From Rheum nobile (Eukaryota > Streptophyta > Magnoliopsida > Caryophyllales > Polygonaceae): 64,000 nt of DNA. A program made the position numbers and the translations under genes. Below are positions 41,414 to 53,800 of the stretch, one piece after another; the stretch's first letter is position 1, and the number at the start of each line of letters is the position of its first letter. Below the pieces are notes generated by a model that had not been told where the DNA came from, made no database searches, and saw nothing but the letters and a program-made list of their open reading frames with translations. The stretch spans positions 1-64,000 of the forward strand of contig WOAB01000230.1 in the NCBI GenBank assembly GCA_027886185.1, read 5' to 3'.

Positions 41414-43450
41414 TGAAGGTCACTTCCTCCTCACTGTCTCCAAATTGGAGGATAATGATTTTCATATTATTCATATGTATTATAAGGAAAAAGAAAATTA
41501 TTATTTTGTTTTTCAGTTTTGAGTTTTTGCCAGAAAGTTGGTTAGTATTATGGGTCATTAAGGTTAACCATCCACCCTATAATGGAAATGGATATTTTAT
41601 AAATATACATAGGTCATTGTATTTGGAAAGTGCATATTAGTGACGAGTTCTTACATTAATTAGCTTTCTCAAATTACAACAACCTAAATCCATTGGAAAT
41701 TACGCGTTTGAAGGTTTCAATAGATTTTGTTGAATTATTGATGCATGTCTATTAGTTAAGATTAAAGAGTAGCCAAGTGTGCAAATAAAGAGTGGTCCTT
41801 GGGAAATAAAGACAAGGAAAGTAGCACGAACTATCTCCCTTTCAAATTAAGAACTCAATTGGGTGACCTGATAAACCACCAGATGTGATCATGCCTATGG
41901 TCAATCATGATGAAGATTTACCCATGGCTCGACCAAGCGTGCCAACGCCGATGTCACCGGCCCCAAGGCCAGTTGGCCCGCACTCCCTAGCTCCTAGGGT
42001 CATGTCTGACCGATGGACCCACCTCAGGCCAAGAGCGCCCTAGCACTACATTCGCGCCCGTTCCACGCCTTACTCGAACACGGGTGCGTAACGCTACTAG
42101 CGTTTTGCCTACGCCACTTCGGCGTTGACCTTCCTCTAGGTTCCATCACTCGAGCGCAAGTTGGTCGTCTTCAAGCCAATCTCAAACAAGGTCGTATGTC
42201 CCTGAGTGCACCCAGAGAATCACATGATGGCTCGATGACTTTGCTTAAGGCACAACTGGGTTCGTGGCATCCACCCATACCATTGATTGGCTCGTGCAAT
42301 TTTCCTCAAACTGATGCTTGACATTCCTTATGGTCCTATGAGTATTTGATGCATACTTTATGGGTCATCTCAGATATTTTGTTTGAGCTTTTACTCCGAG
42401 ACACACCAAAACTTCAGTGGTGTCATGCGAAGGGTGTTTCCGTTGAATATCATGTAAAACCATTCTAAACTGGGTGTTTTGTTCCTAAGAACTTTCAGAA
42501 TTGTTGTTGTTTGCTCGTGAGTAATATCAAGCGTTTGATCGAACCTTTTGAGTGAGTCTTATCTCAAATTGTTTGATCTTGTTCAAGGCATGAGTGGTGA
42601 TTCATATCCACAAGTACATTATCCACTTATCCTCTTTAAATTTCCAGAAAACAAACCCCAAAAATCAAATCCAAAATCCACCCAAAAACAGGTCACTCGG
42701 ATCAACTGAAGCCCTAATTTGGAGCACGATCAAACCAACCATTGGAGAGTGAGTCAAAGGTCGGACCTACCTTGATACTCATTTTGAAGGTGAGCTCCAT
42801 CACCACCGTTATCTATCTAACTCCCCTTACCACCAGTGAATATGGATATGGGTACCTAAACTTAATTCATGGTTGTTGATGCAAGCATCACCATTCAAAA
42901 ATATTGTCACTCTTCTCTTCTATGGAGTCATCACTATATATATCGTTACAACCAGTGGAGGACTAAAAAATTATTGAAAGATGGGGCGGGGTTAATTAGC
43001 ATAACTCATTATATATATATACACGTCACTAAATATATTGTTTAAGTAATTATAAAAATCTCAACAACTTCCACTAAAAGAAATTGAAATAATGTCATGA
43101 CATCACTCCCGACTCTTCAAACGAAAAAAGAAGGAAATCCATCTTGTGAGTTCTCATATTTTGAAAATGTTTAATGTTAACTCCATTATCAATGCTTCTA
43201 CCTTTCTCCACATAGCACACTAGACAATCAGTGAAAATCATCTTCCATCTTGTTACGCAAATCGATCTTGATAATATTCATTGCTAGAAGACCCTTTCCA
43301 CGACAGCAATCTCAACAGGTAACACTAGAACCATCTCGATAATCATGCAAATTTGGGTGGATCGAACCCCAATGAGCCTTCAACTAAGCCTTCAAATACA
43401 TCCCATGAGCATCAAAGTATTGATAATCATGCAAATTTGGGTGGATCAAA
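41414..43450. other. Unassigned region with a GC-rich patch
   Basis: No gene that I recognise. 41930-42330 is far more GC-rich than its surroundings and has an open frame on the plus strand (42013-42321) without domain or codon signal. Around 43340-43470 a block of about 37 bp, GATAATCATGCAAATTTGGG plus GTGGATC.AACCCCAA, occurs twice about 90 bp apart. Confidence 0.35.
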
Positions 43451-43459
43451 CCCCAAAAG

Positions 43460-44400
43460 AGCTCGAATATGTGAGGGTGATGTGATTAGTGATCCGGCAT
43501 TGAGAAAACCTATAAATGTACGGTTGTGATCCTTGGACTAGAGATGATGTTAGGAGAGAATATGTAATTAAGAGTCATTTTCAACCACTTTCTCATGATT
43601 TTATACAGAATAATTTTGGTAAATTAACTTCATGGCTTGTGAAGGAAGAAGGTTGGGAGATGATGTATCTTTTTAAAAGGGGGTGAAGGAAGAAGTTTTG
43701 AAATGGTCTATTTGTGAAAAACGAGATTTCATAACTGAAAAAGACTTGTGATGAATTTTAAGAACATTTGTGGGCTCATGGTAGTATACATAATGATGCT
43801 AAAAAAATTATTCTATTCTTTACTTTCAAGGATTAAAGACAAAGTTTGACAAAAAAGGTAGCTTCGGGAAGGGTATTATTGGGTGAGGCTTATCGCACTC
43901 ATTTGACCACAAGTGTGAATGCTCTTAGATTTCTAGTTCGACAAAGGTTGGATTTTTGGGGGCATGACAAGATGAAAAGCTCTATAAATAGAAGAAATTT
44001 TCTTAAACTTCTTGATTTGTTGAGTTCACAATATCTTAACGTTCAAAAGGTGGTGAAGGGGAATGCATCGGGATATAAGCAACTTACTTGTCCTCACATG
44101 CAAAAGTAAATAATCCGTCCTTGTATATCGGAGACAACAAAATCCATAATTAGTGATTTTGATGAGCCTTGAAATAGTTCGGTCAAAGAGCAAACGGCTA
44201 TTGTCTTAAGATATTTAGACAACCATGGAGTAGTGGTTGAACGGTTTTTTGGAGTTGTTCATGTTGTTGACACCACCACACTTGCTTTGAAAAATAGAAT
44301 TCATGAACTTTTTGCTAGACATAGATTATCAATATCTAAAATAAAAGGGCAAGGATATGATGGATCTTCGAATATGTGAGGTGAGCTTAATGGATGGTAT
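43460..44400 (+). pseudogene. ZMYM1/DUF4371-type hAT-like protein fragment
   Basis: Pieces in correct order: DPALRKPINVRL, VRREYVIKSHFQPLSHDFIQ, then EAYRTHLTTSVNALRFLVRQ with RLDFWGHD, then SINRRNFLKLLDLLS, EQTAIVLRYLDNHGVVVERF, FGVVHVVDTTTLALKNRIHE and ISKIKGQGYDGSSNM. These are the signature blocks of plant TTF-zinc-finger/DUF4371 proteins with a hAT-like transposase fold. Many stops and frameshifts; the C-terminal dimerisation domain is absent. It is probably a transposon relic, not a host gene. Confidence 0.75.
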
Positions 44401-44477
44401 GCGCTATCAAAATAATGGTATCATCTTCCCCAACATGGAGAATAATGTCCAAGGTCGCAATTGTTCTAGACGTACTT

Positions 44478-44680
44478 CGTAACACCCCGGATTTGTGATC
44501 TCTTATAAAGATTAAAAGTGCTACCCATGTCAGCAAGAGATCTTCATTTTTATGGTTCAAGTGAGGAGAAAGAACTATGAAGTTAAGCGTGCTAGGGCGG
44601 GAGTAGTACCAGGATGGGTGACCTCTTGGGAAGTCTTCGGGTTGGCATGGGATGGCACTTCTAAGGCCTCGGGCCTTACA
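44478..44680 (+). mobile_element. Cassandra-type TRIM LTR with 5S rRNA-derived segment
   Basis: It runs CGTAACACCCCGG (the expected first T is C) to GGGCCTTACA. At 44579-44640 it has AAGTTAAGCGTGCTAGGGCG followed by GAGTAGTACCAGGATGGGTGACC. These are the internal promoter boxes of plant 5S rRNA, carried by Cassandra LTRs. It is not a 5S gene: both ends of the 120-base transcript are missing. Confidence 0.85.
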
Positions 44681-44819
44681 TATTGGACATGCTATTACAC
44701 ATTAATACTACTTTCGAACTGAGATAATTTATGAGTATTCATAGGTTGACCCAAGGGGGCTTGAGGGGGCGGTTTCTCCCGATTTCCCTAGGTGAACCCC
44801 CACCCAAAGGGTCATCGAT

Positions 44820-45940
44820 TGTAAAAGCCGTCAAAAGCTTATTTCACTTCGGTAAACTGCTAAAACATACGTGCATTCATTACATTAATTTATAAATGTG
44901 ATAACTCGAGTACTACCAACCACTACCGACCAATCAGTCTGTTCAACACAATTTACAAAATAATATCTAAACTCATCGTTGAAAGAGTGAAAAAAATAAT
45001 AATACTCGAACTCATCTACCCAATTTTGTGTGCGTTTATGGCTTAGAGAAATATACAAGACAACGTACTTATTGCACAAGAGATCTTCAATTCTTTCCGC
45101 ATGAAAAAAAAGAAAGGATGGATGGTTAGCACTAACACTTGACATATATGGAAAAAGTATATGACCGAGTGGATTGGGGGATTTGTTCTCCAGGTACTGA
45201 AATATAGCACCGCAAATTTAAGACGAGTTTATAAGGATTAAAGTGATATCCATGTCAACAAGAGCTCTTCTTTTCAAAGTTTAAGTGAGGACAAAGAACT
45301 CTGAGATTAGCATTCTTGGGCAAGAGTAAAACCGGGATGGGTGATCTTTTGTGAAGTCTTTGTGTTGGCATGGAATATCGTTTCTAAGCCACGGGCCTTA
45401 CAAGAATGATTCGGATTTTGTACCAAATTCATTAACTGGAAACAAAAATGCATTCATATGACATCATTCTCTGTACTTGTCAACAATGTACCGACCAACC
45501 GCCCAATTCTTCCCAAAGAGAGGGTTGCGTGAAGGGGAGTCTCTCTCACCATTCCTATTTATCTTAGCAACAGATTTCCTACCGAGGAAACTACAACAAG
45601 CATTGACAGATGAAATCCATCCAATAGGCAAACAAATTACAAGGAAGGGAACCAACATCTCCTTTTTGACCTTTGTCGACGACATTATTATTTTTCCAAT
45701 AATAGCAACTCTACATGCACGATAATCAAGAATATCATTCATGATCACTATTGTGAAATATCACGTGAATTAGTCAATTATCAGATATTGGCATTTCAAG
45801 TCACCAAGAACCCAACAAACTCCATATAACAAATTCAACAAACATTTATTCAATATCATTTGTACTGTGAGACTAAACAAATATTTAGGCAACTCTATTA
45901 TTAATGGAAAGTCAATATGAACACTTTCCAACTAATCATA
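44820..45940 (+). pseudogene. LINE reverse transcriptase, degraded and split by a Cassandra LTR
   Basis: In shifting frames it reads FHFGKLLKHTCI, NHYRPISLFNTIYKIISKLI, QDNVLIAQEIFNSFR, MEKVYDRVDWG, then after the insertion KFINWKQKCIHMTSFSVLVN. Next come RGLREGESLSPFLFILATDF and the catalytic region FLTFVDDIIIF (expected FADD), then a tail to about 45930 (CEISRELVNYQ, LNKYLGN). The block order is that of plant L1-type LINE RT. No endonuclease domain is left. It ends about 100 bp from the intact gene at 46035. Confidence 0.75.
45203..45402 (+). mobile_element. Second Cassandra LTR, solo, inside the LINE
   Basis: About 200 bp aligned end to end with 44478-44680 but more decayed: GATTAGCATTCTTGGGCAAGAG, CCGGGATGGGTGATC and GGGCCTTACA at the end. 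LINE RT sequence lies on both sides, so it was inserted after the LINE. I see no clear target duplication. Confidence 0.7.
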
Positions 45941-46034
45941 ACCCAAAAAAATAACCAACACATGACAAGACAACTTAAGCAAACTAAGCATATATAATAT
46001 AATAGGAAACATGCTTATCATAAAGCTAGCGTAA

Positions 46035-48277
46035 TTACAAGATGTATGGAATGATAGCCTTGACATGCCTAGGGAAATCATCAAACTTGGAAACGTACCA
46101 TTTCCTAGTGGCATGACTCCTACAAAACATGTACACCGTAATGCCCGCAGTGATCCCAAGAGCACACCAAGTTTGAGCAATGAAGGCCAACCCCCAGAAA
46201 TCCAACACTTCAAATAGGTAGTGAGGGCATATCACTAGACCGAATAACCCACCCTTTGGTATCTTGTACTCTTTTTCTCCCTCCTTCCGCAGTGTGGAGA
46301 GGAGGTAATGGTGGTACAAGTTTCCGCTTATTCCGATGAAAAACAAGGACAACCCGACGTACTTCAAGTCGATGGATGGCTCTGGGAGTTTGTACGACAT
46401 ATACTGGGCGTAGATTATAGTGAATGCAAGCATGGGATAAGTAACGGCACACAAAAGCATAGTTTCAACAGTCATTTCTCCGCTATATTTGTGAACGAAC
46501 AACGTCTGCAATAAGGGATCATAAAACATTACTCCGTAGCTATTAAGGTTGTATTTGATAAAATACTATATATCGTAAATGATAACATCTGGGTAATTAG
46601 ATAAGTCATGTTACACAAGGCATATATAAGGTAAATATTGCATGCCTAAACAGACTCATCAAGCATATTGCAATATCTTTTGTAAGGTTCATATATGTTA
46701 CGTTGATTCTCTTTTGCATATTGAGCTCCCACATCAACGATTATTGGACCACGTTAAATTAATGTGTATCAAGCAAGAGTTTCAAATGCTTTCATGAATT
46801 CTACTAGCTAGTATGTTAGATGCATTGTGCCTTTGAATATTAACTAATGTGCCAGTTTTACTATATATACCCAATCTACTTGATGATATACATATAGACT
46901 ATATGGTGTAGAGGTTCACGTCGCCAATTGTAGGGATATAAATTAGTATATCTATTATATAAACGTTCTCTAATAAAAATGTAAATCCTATAAGAAGACT
47001 ATTATATTATAAATATAAATATATGGAAGAAACTATACTTAATTGTAATCGTTTATATATAGGTTAATGGTCAAGATTTCACCAATTCTATTTAAGCTAA
47101 TAATTCCACCTAAATTGTATTTTTTTTCAAAAATAAATAATTAACTTATACCCAAATAAAAAAGATTAATTGAAAAAACTTCATATTCTATTTCGGGTGA
47201 TTAGAACAAAATTCTTCCTACAATCATTTTCACTTACATCAACGCTAACTGAACTTAGCAACAATCCCGATATTATCTTAGTCCATTTCATTTGAATTGG
47301 AAAATTGGAAATTGATCTTCTGACCAAAAAGAAAATTGGAAATTGATCTACGTCCATTCCAATAAAACTGGAAATTGGAAACTGATCTACGTCCATTTCA
47401 TTTAAATTGGAAATCTCAATAGTAGCAAGAATGGTTTAATGAATCAATTCCTTGAAGGAATAACACGACTTTGTTCGATTCGAGTCCCGGTGAGTTTTCT
47501 AAAATTATCTAACAAGTAATTTATGAAAAACTAGAATAATTAATTCTAAAAAACAGTGATAGAATTAAGGTTCACCACGAACAATTTTTTTAATTGACGG
47601 CTCATTAAATAACTTAACCAAAAATCCACTGGATCCAAATCCAACTTCCGTAAACGTGCAAATTGACTGAATATATGGATGAATCACATCAGTTTCATAG
47701 GTATTTCTCTTTGGTAATATTTAATTTTCTTTTATATAATTTAATAATGGAATAAGCATGCCTCATATAAATTGATAATCCAATTAAAATATTGGTTCGT
47801 TTTTGCACAGAAATAATCTATCTAGCCACGTCATATTCATTTGGTGCATTTTGCCCTAGTTTAAACTATATCTCAAAACCCAAATTAATTATATATATGA
47901 AGAGAAAAAACATGCAGAAACAACCAAGGAGGAGGCTAGGTTATAATAGTTGAAGCAAAAACCTCGAGAAGGCGCTTGAGAAAATGGAGAGTGAGAGTCA
48001 AACGGATAAGAAAGAATCTAAAATTTTCATCGTAATTCGGGAAGACTACGAACAAGACGGCGCAGAAGAGGAAGGCCGGTAAGTAGATAACGGTCATCCC
48101 CACTTTGCTACAGATTTTGGCGCCGGAATTCGGTCTCATCAACTTCGAATACTGCACATGCTTTCCCCCGATCTCGTTGATGCCGTTGTTAACTAAAGCC
48201 AAGAAGTTTACCGTCGCCATAACCGTCACGAAAACAGATGTTGGAGCCGGGAAAAGGAGGCTCTTTAGCAATGCCAT
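46035..48277 (-). CDS. Steroid 5-alpha-reductase family protein (DET2-like), two exons, intact
   Basis: Exon 1 is 48277-47963 (105 codons) and exon 2 is 46505-46035 (156 codons plus TAA), giving 261 residues. Intron 47962-46506 has a GT donor after LKRLLE and an acceptor TTATTGCAG before TLFVHKYSG, phase 0. Exon 1 encodes an N-terminal membrane segment (FVTVMATVNFLALV) and another (VIYLPAFLFCAVLFVV). Exon 2 holds further hydrophobic spans and the family C-terminal domain: GNLYHHYLLSTLRKEGEKEY, KIPKGGLFGLVICPHYLFEV, and RSHATRKWYVSKFDDFP with HVKAIIPYIL at the end. Members are multi-pass ER membrane enzymes that reduce a double bond in steroid or lipid substrates with NADPH. Length and motifs look closer to the uncharacterised plant branch than to the brassinosteroid enzyme DET2 itself, but I cannot assign a substrate. 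No stops or frameshifts. Confidence 0.9.
46506..47962 (-). other. Intron of the reductase-like gene (1457 bp)
   Basis: AT-rich, GT-AG, no ORF accepted. Around 47290-47410 a short phrase GGAAATTGATCTACGTCCATT is imperfectly repeated three times. I see no transposon boundary in it. Confidence 0.7.
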
Positions 48278-48400
48278 CGAAGTAGTAGTACTTTGTAATT
48301 TTTAAACAAAGGGATTTTTTGGAAAAGACAAACTTACACAGGTTGTGTTTGGAAAAGAATGGAGTGAGGATGGGCTACATAAATAATGTTGACATTTTAT
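48278..48400 (-). promoter_or_regulatory. Putative promoter/leader of the reductase-like gene
   Basis: A TATA-like TTATTTAT (48379-48386, minus strand) lies about 100 bp upstream of the ATG, a plausible spacing for a short leader. No other element recognised. Confidence 0.3.
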
Positions 48401-49930
48401 TGTTTGTTTTTCCAATGGTAAAATTTTGTTTTGTGAAAATGAAGAGACTTTTTGCGACCTTAGAGGATAGATAGAGTACAAATGTATACTAATTAACAAA
48501 GGTTGAAGACTATTCAAAGTCTAAAATATTAGTTTTATGAACCAGTTGGTCCAATGAGTTGGTGTTAGACTCTTTTAAGTGTTTGATCCAGAGGTTTCAG
48601 GTTTGACTTTTGTTAGAAACGTGTATGGATTTGGAACAGTTTTGGCTGATCGAATTAAGTGATTAAGAAAAAAAAATATTAAACATACTTTAAGTTCAAA
48701 TTTTGTTTACAAATTATTTGTTGAATTTGAAATTATCATAGAAAATTACTATATAAGAATGGTTTTTATAATTTATGTTCAAATTTAAAATTTACGTTTA
48801 CACCGTAGTAACAATAATTAAATCAAAAGACATGCACTTAATTATTACGGTTAATTTAAAAGTGTTTATATGAGCTAAATAGTTACACATCGGCTACTGT
48901 ATAATGTGATGGGATTTTTCTTGTGATTAAGATGCACTTCAACCTCTTGTTACTACGTGACGTGACTAAAGATTAGTACGTCTTGAATGCTAAAAATGTG
49001 TGTGGATCTCAAACTTTGATGGGACCACTTAATTACCCCAACATGAACCCAGTACGTACGGTCTGATAAGCTATATTGTATTATTTCCTGTTACCCAAAC
49101 AGCTTGTTTGGTCTAGTACTTTCATCACGTGAATCACGTTTTGCCAAACCATATTATTGTTGTCCTCAAGCTTACCTAAATTTTGTGCGATTACAAATAT
49201 GCTCTTGCGCTTAATTATCACTGAGCTCCATTGATTGACTGCGGAGAAAGCTAGCTTGTATGTTGGGCAGATTTCGTATCGTGAAGCAATTCGCTTTGGT
49301 TGTGAAGTATGGGGTCAACGATTACGCGTTGTGGAAATAAAATGAGCTTTTCAAGAGAATAAATCGGAATAGTATTTATGTATGATTGTAAGTGTATGCT
49401 TGTCTCTTTTACAAGAGATTGACTTTATATAGAGGTCCAATGATAGTATTTATGTATGATTGTAAGTATGAGATAAGATAATATCATGGCTTGAGGCCTA
49501 AGATAAGATAAATAAACAAGGCAAAAATATTTTCTTATATGGGATATGAAATATTCTAACCCCTAAAACAATATATCTCTTAACGCGTGGGCCTTGACGG
49601 GTTCATTCCTTTTGAGATAAAGGCATTGCAATTATGGAAACAAAATCTTTTTGGATGCGTCGTTTGGCGGCTACTCTTCACGGTCTTTCCTGATGACGGT
49701 CATTCCTACAACGTCGTGCTTCAACGACAATCTCGATGATATGTGCATTTGCATCTGGACGCCTCTGGGCTTTCCGCGTGGACGGGATCCAAGGGCCATA
49801 ACAATAATGTTTGGAAAGCAACACACTTGAGCATGGGAAACACTTTTAATTCGTCACCTTGGAAATCAAATTTCCACCGATCACATCAAACGTCCTGTCA
49901 AGATCTTTTCAAATTTCAAACTTCTGATTT
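48401..49930. other. Intergenic DNA, possible 3' LTR remnant of the Tat-type element
   Basis: No gene seen. A 23-bp phrase, ATAGTATTTATGTATGATTG plus TAA, occurs at about 49370 and 49444, with a TATA-like TTTATATAGAGG between (49430). That could be part of an LTR, but the ends are not visible. CATTTAAGGC at about 49938 could serve the antisense ORF. Confidence 0.3.
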
Positions 49931-49998
49931 TCTCTCCATTTAAGGCAAAGCAGAGTCACCTTTACTCTTCACACCTCTGCAATCTTCACAAGCATAGA

Positions 49999-50129
49999 TC
50001 TTCTTCTTCTTCTTCTTCTTCTTCTTCTTCTTCTTCTTCTTCTTCTTCTTCTTCTTCTTCTTCTTCTTCTTCTTCTTCTTCTTCTTCTTCTTCTTCTTCT
50101 TCTTCTTCTTCTTCTTCTTCTTCTTCTTC
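49999..50129. repeat. (TTC)43 microsatellite
   Basis: An uninterrupted TTC run occupies 50001-50129, exactly 43 units, preceded by a partial TC. It lies in the putative 5' leader of the plus-strand ORF that follows. The long frames it creates (poly-Lys, poly-Glu on the minus strand) are not genes. Confidence 0.98.
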
Positions 50130-50885
50130 ATTTCTCTTCTCGCTTCCTTCAAGGTTCTTCTCCAATGGCAAAAAAAAGTTGCTTCTGCTCCAATCGACCC
50201 TCAAAAACATGAAGAAGGGCATCTTCTCTTCTTCCCCTAATACATTCTCGTCAAGCCCTACCAAAATGCATCTTTTGTCACAAACCCTAAGCCCTTTGTC
50301 ACCGTCGTCGGCTTTCCAGAAGACGTCGTTGTGATGGTGGTTGATGAAAGCGTCTACCGGACCATTATTGCAACAGGTGGATATTTATGTTTGAGTATCC
50401 CTTCAGAATCGGTCATAGGCTTCCTTTCTCCCCTTATGTACATTTCTTCTTAACCTCCCTCCATATTGGAATAAGTCAAATCCTTCCCCAAACCTGGAGG
50501 ATCTTCCTCACCCTGGACTGTATAATCGACGCTCACAACATCCCTTTCACAGTCTAGGATCTTTTCTACTCCTACTCTCCCTTTGTGGCAAAGGGTGCAT
50601 CACTTGCAAGTCTAGATTTGGAAGGCCTTGTCTGGTAATCGACGCGATAAAGAACGATCGAGGCTAGTATGACCGCTTCTTCTTTGTCAAAAAAGCATCT
50701 ATGGGAGAAGAGTTTGATTTCCTATGCCACTCGTGGCATACAGAGGGTAATTTCAAACTTTTCCTTGATTTTTTCAATGTAGATTAACCTTGCTTCTCAC
50801 TTCTTTTTGTTGGCAGTGGATCGAGAAGGCATCCAGCTAAGAGCGAAGTTGAGGGAGATCACCAAGAGGATTCTGGATTTGTCGG

Positions 50886-53800
50886 TGTAACACCCCTAAA
50901 TTAGCTTAGGAATATTACCGTCAGTGACCCCAGAACACATATCCGAAATGCGCCCAAGGCATTACAGTATTGATCGCAAAAGACAAAAATAGATGAATAA
51001 TAATAGCATTTAGATAAAATGTCTTACAATAAAATGACGTTGCAAAACAAGGCAACCTTACAATTTACCAAAAGTAGAGCGGAAGACTTTATTCAAACTA
51101 GCAACAGGATCCTTAACCTTTATTGAAAAACAAATAACAACTATCTTAAAGCAAAACGCAACCGCCTTTAACGTCGTCTTCCCACGTCCTCGACTTGGGA
51201 ATCTATTCCTGATTTGCCGTAAGGGACGGATGAGATGACACCATCCAACCATGCAAAGAAAAGGAAAGGTTGGTTAGTCTAATGAAAGACTAAACAAGGG
51301 TTCAAGCAGAGTGGTTCTTGTGATTGTGATCAGTTACTATCACTATCCCTCAAATAATAACCGAAGGACAATATATAACCCAAAAACTTTCACGGAATGA
51401 GCGAAAGAGGTGTGAATCAAAAGAAGACTCCAAAGGAATTGAGTCTTATGAAAGTATGAACAATTGTTTGGGAACATTTTAGGCTTGGCACACAAAGTTT
51501 GAAAAACCGACCTTGATTATTTGGGTCCCCGACCAACCTCACCGCATAATGCGAATCTAGATTGCAAAGAGGACTTACTTTAAAACAAGAGTCCGGGCGG
51601 GTTCCACGTTGTACTTCTCGCCCGAGGGTATATTAATTATGTGCACAAGGCACTTATCTTATTTAGTTCGAAAATGTACATTCACGTTGAGACTTTTTGA
51701 TGTGACCATGGGTCACCTCAAGGACATGCCAAGGCCGGGTCAATGAAGATGACGGATCAACCAAGCTGCATGGACGTCTTGAGCAATTTAGGAAGACAAT
51801 TGATTTGTGTTTTATTGTTTTGTTATTCCTATTTTCGTTAATTAATTAGCTAGGCTGATTTGTTTTTTATTATTTTGTTATTTCTATTTTACGTTAATTA
51901 ATTAGCTAGGTAGTTATTAGTTAGTTTAGCTAGTTAGTGCTCTACGTTAGTGCTAGGCTTAGTGGGTAGTTAGCTACGTTAGTGCTAGGCTTAGTGGGTA
52001 GTTAGCATTAATTAATTTACAATTTACGTATTTGAGTTTGACACCTATATAATGGTGGCCATGCATTGTAATTCCTTAAGCTTGATTTGGAGATATAAAA
52101 CGAGAGTGTTTGTTTCATCTTAAGCATCATGACGATGGTTTCCGAGGTGGGTCCTATCCTCAAACTCTTAGTCTTGTTTTGGTGAGTCACATCCAAAACA
52201 ACCCTTTGGTGTGTCATATCCAAAGGCGGTTGGGTATTCATGGTGTGTCGTATCCATGGGTGTTCAACCTCGTCTCATGGTTCTTGGTGAGTTGCATCCG
52301 AGGGTCGTGAGATACATATCCTAAACTCTTCATGAACCTCGTTCATGAGAGTTATATCCATTTCCCATTTTGAGTCAAATCTCCATCAAACTATTGTTTA
52401 GAGTCACAATAAAAACACATCAAATGTCCTATCTAAGAGAGCTTAGTTGAGAGATTGCAAAACCAAAGTCTTGGCGCCCTTCGTCTTGTACTGTACGGAT
52501 CTTGGCATGTGCGTATGCACAACACTTTTATTTCCACAACCAATCTCGTAACGAGATAAAGAACGGGATAAGTCCCGGAGATTTGGCACTAGCTAAGTGC
52601 ACCATCACTTATGCAATATAAGGGTAGGCCATGACCAAAGATATTAGGGCAATAATCCTCCTAACACCAAGTTATAAAGAAACGACTAAACCTCGCAAGG
52701 AAATAGTGTTCCTACAAATACTCGTGCTATCTAGCAATTATAGTTCATACCAATTCACAACAGCCACACCAATGTTACCTAGCAACCTATAATAATACAT
52801 ATGTATATATAAGGTTATAGCTAACATACATACAACCTAATAATAAGGTTCATTTTCACACATTTTTATACACAAAAGTTCCCAAACATTAACTTTTAGA
52901 ACTTTTATTCCAACTTAATTAAGACAACCAAATCATTATCAATTAAGGAAAAGTGAAATACAATAACAAGAGCGAACCACCACTTTCCTTGAATTGAAGA
53001 GAGAGATCGAACGATAAACAGGAGCGATCACTTGCGAGTAGAAGTTAACCTCCTGTTTGATTCCGTTCCAAAAGTCAATCTGAGACGTACCCAAATCACA
53101 ATAAACAAATTATATTAGATAATTCATTTAATCACCAATAATGTCTCGGTTTTTAATTAGATTTATTTACTCATAAATAAATCAATTTCAAGGCTTTTGG
53201 ATTAGACGATTATCTATACGATTAAAAACTAATTAGTCGTATGTTCTAAATAATCATGACATAAATAAATTAATAAAATAATTTATTTATAATCCTAAAA
53301 TTTTCTAAGTTAAAATATTATCTAAATGAATAGTCAAAATTTACACATTCATAATATAAGATAATATTATAACAATTTTAATTAATTCAATTTTATTTTA
53401 TTTTATTTTATTTTATTTTTTAAATTCAAATTAATCTCAAAATATTTTTCTTAATCTAGATTAATTAATTTAAACCAAATTAAGCCAAAACAAATTAAAA
53501 AAAAAACAATCCCGAATCGGGTTTAAAATACCTACTTCGACGGCGACTGGACACCCGACGGTTTCTGGCCAAATTGGAGGCGCTTCGACGGTGGGATGGC
53601 AGCGGGACCTTAGGGCTTTCGAAGAGGACTCGTGGATGCAGCTAGTGATGCCCTTAATTGCTCGAACTAAACTCCACAACACTCGAATTTTGGGGATGAA
53701 CACAGAGGAACCGATTTCTAGGAATCTTCGGATGAAAGCTTGAAATTGGATGATTTGGTGTCGAATCTGGGATTCTATTTATAGGGTTATGGTAGAGGAG

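Noticed and set aside
42013..42321. 102-residue plus-strand ORF in a GC-rich patch
   Set aside because: No recognisable domain and no flanking gene signals; the open frame is probably due to base composition, so it is mentioned only in the region note.
44540..44660. 5S rRNA gene
   Set aside because: Only the internal promoter part of 5S is present, within an LTR-like unit that recurs at 45203-45402; this fits Cassandra, not a 5S gene.
46308..46514. 68-residue plus-strand ORF inside the reductase gene
   Set aside because: Antisense to exon 2 of the intact gene.
49940..50264. Long poly-Lys and poly-Glu frames on the minus strand
   Set aside because: They are translations of the (TTC)43 microsatellite, not proteins.
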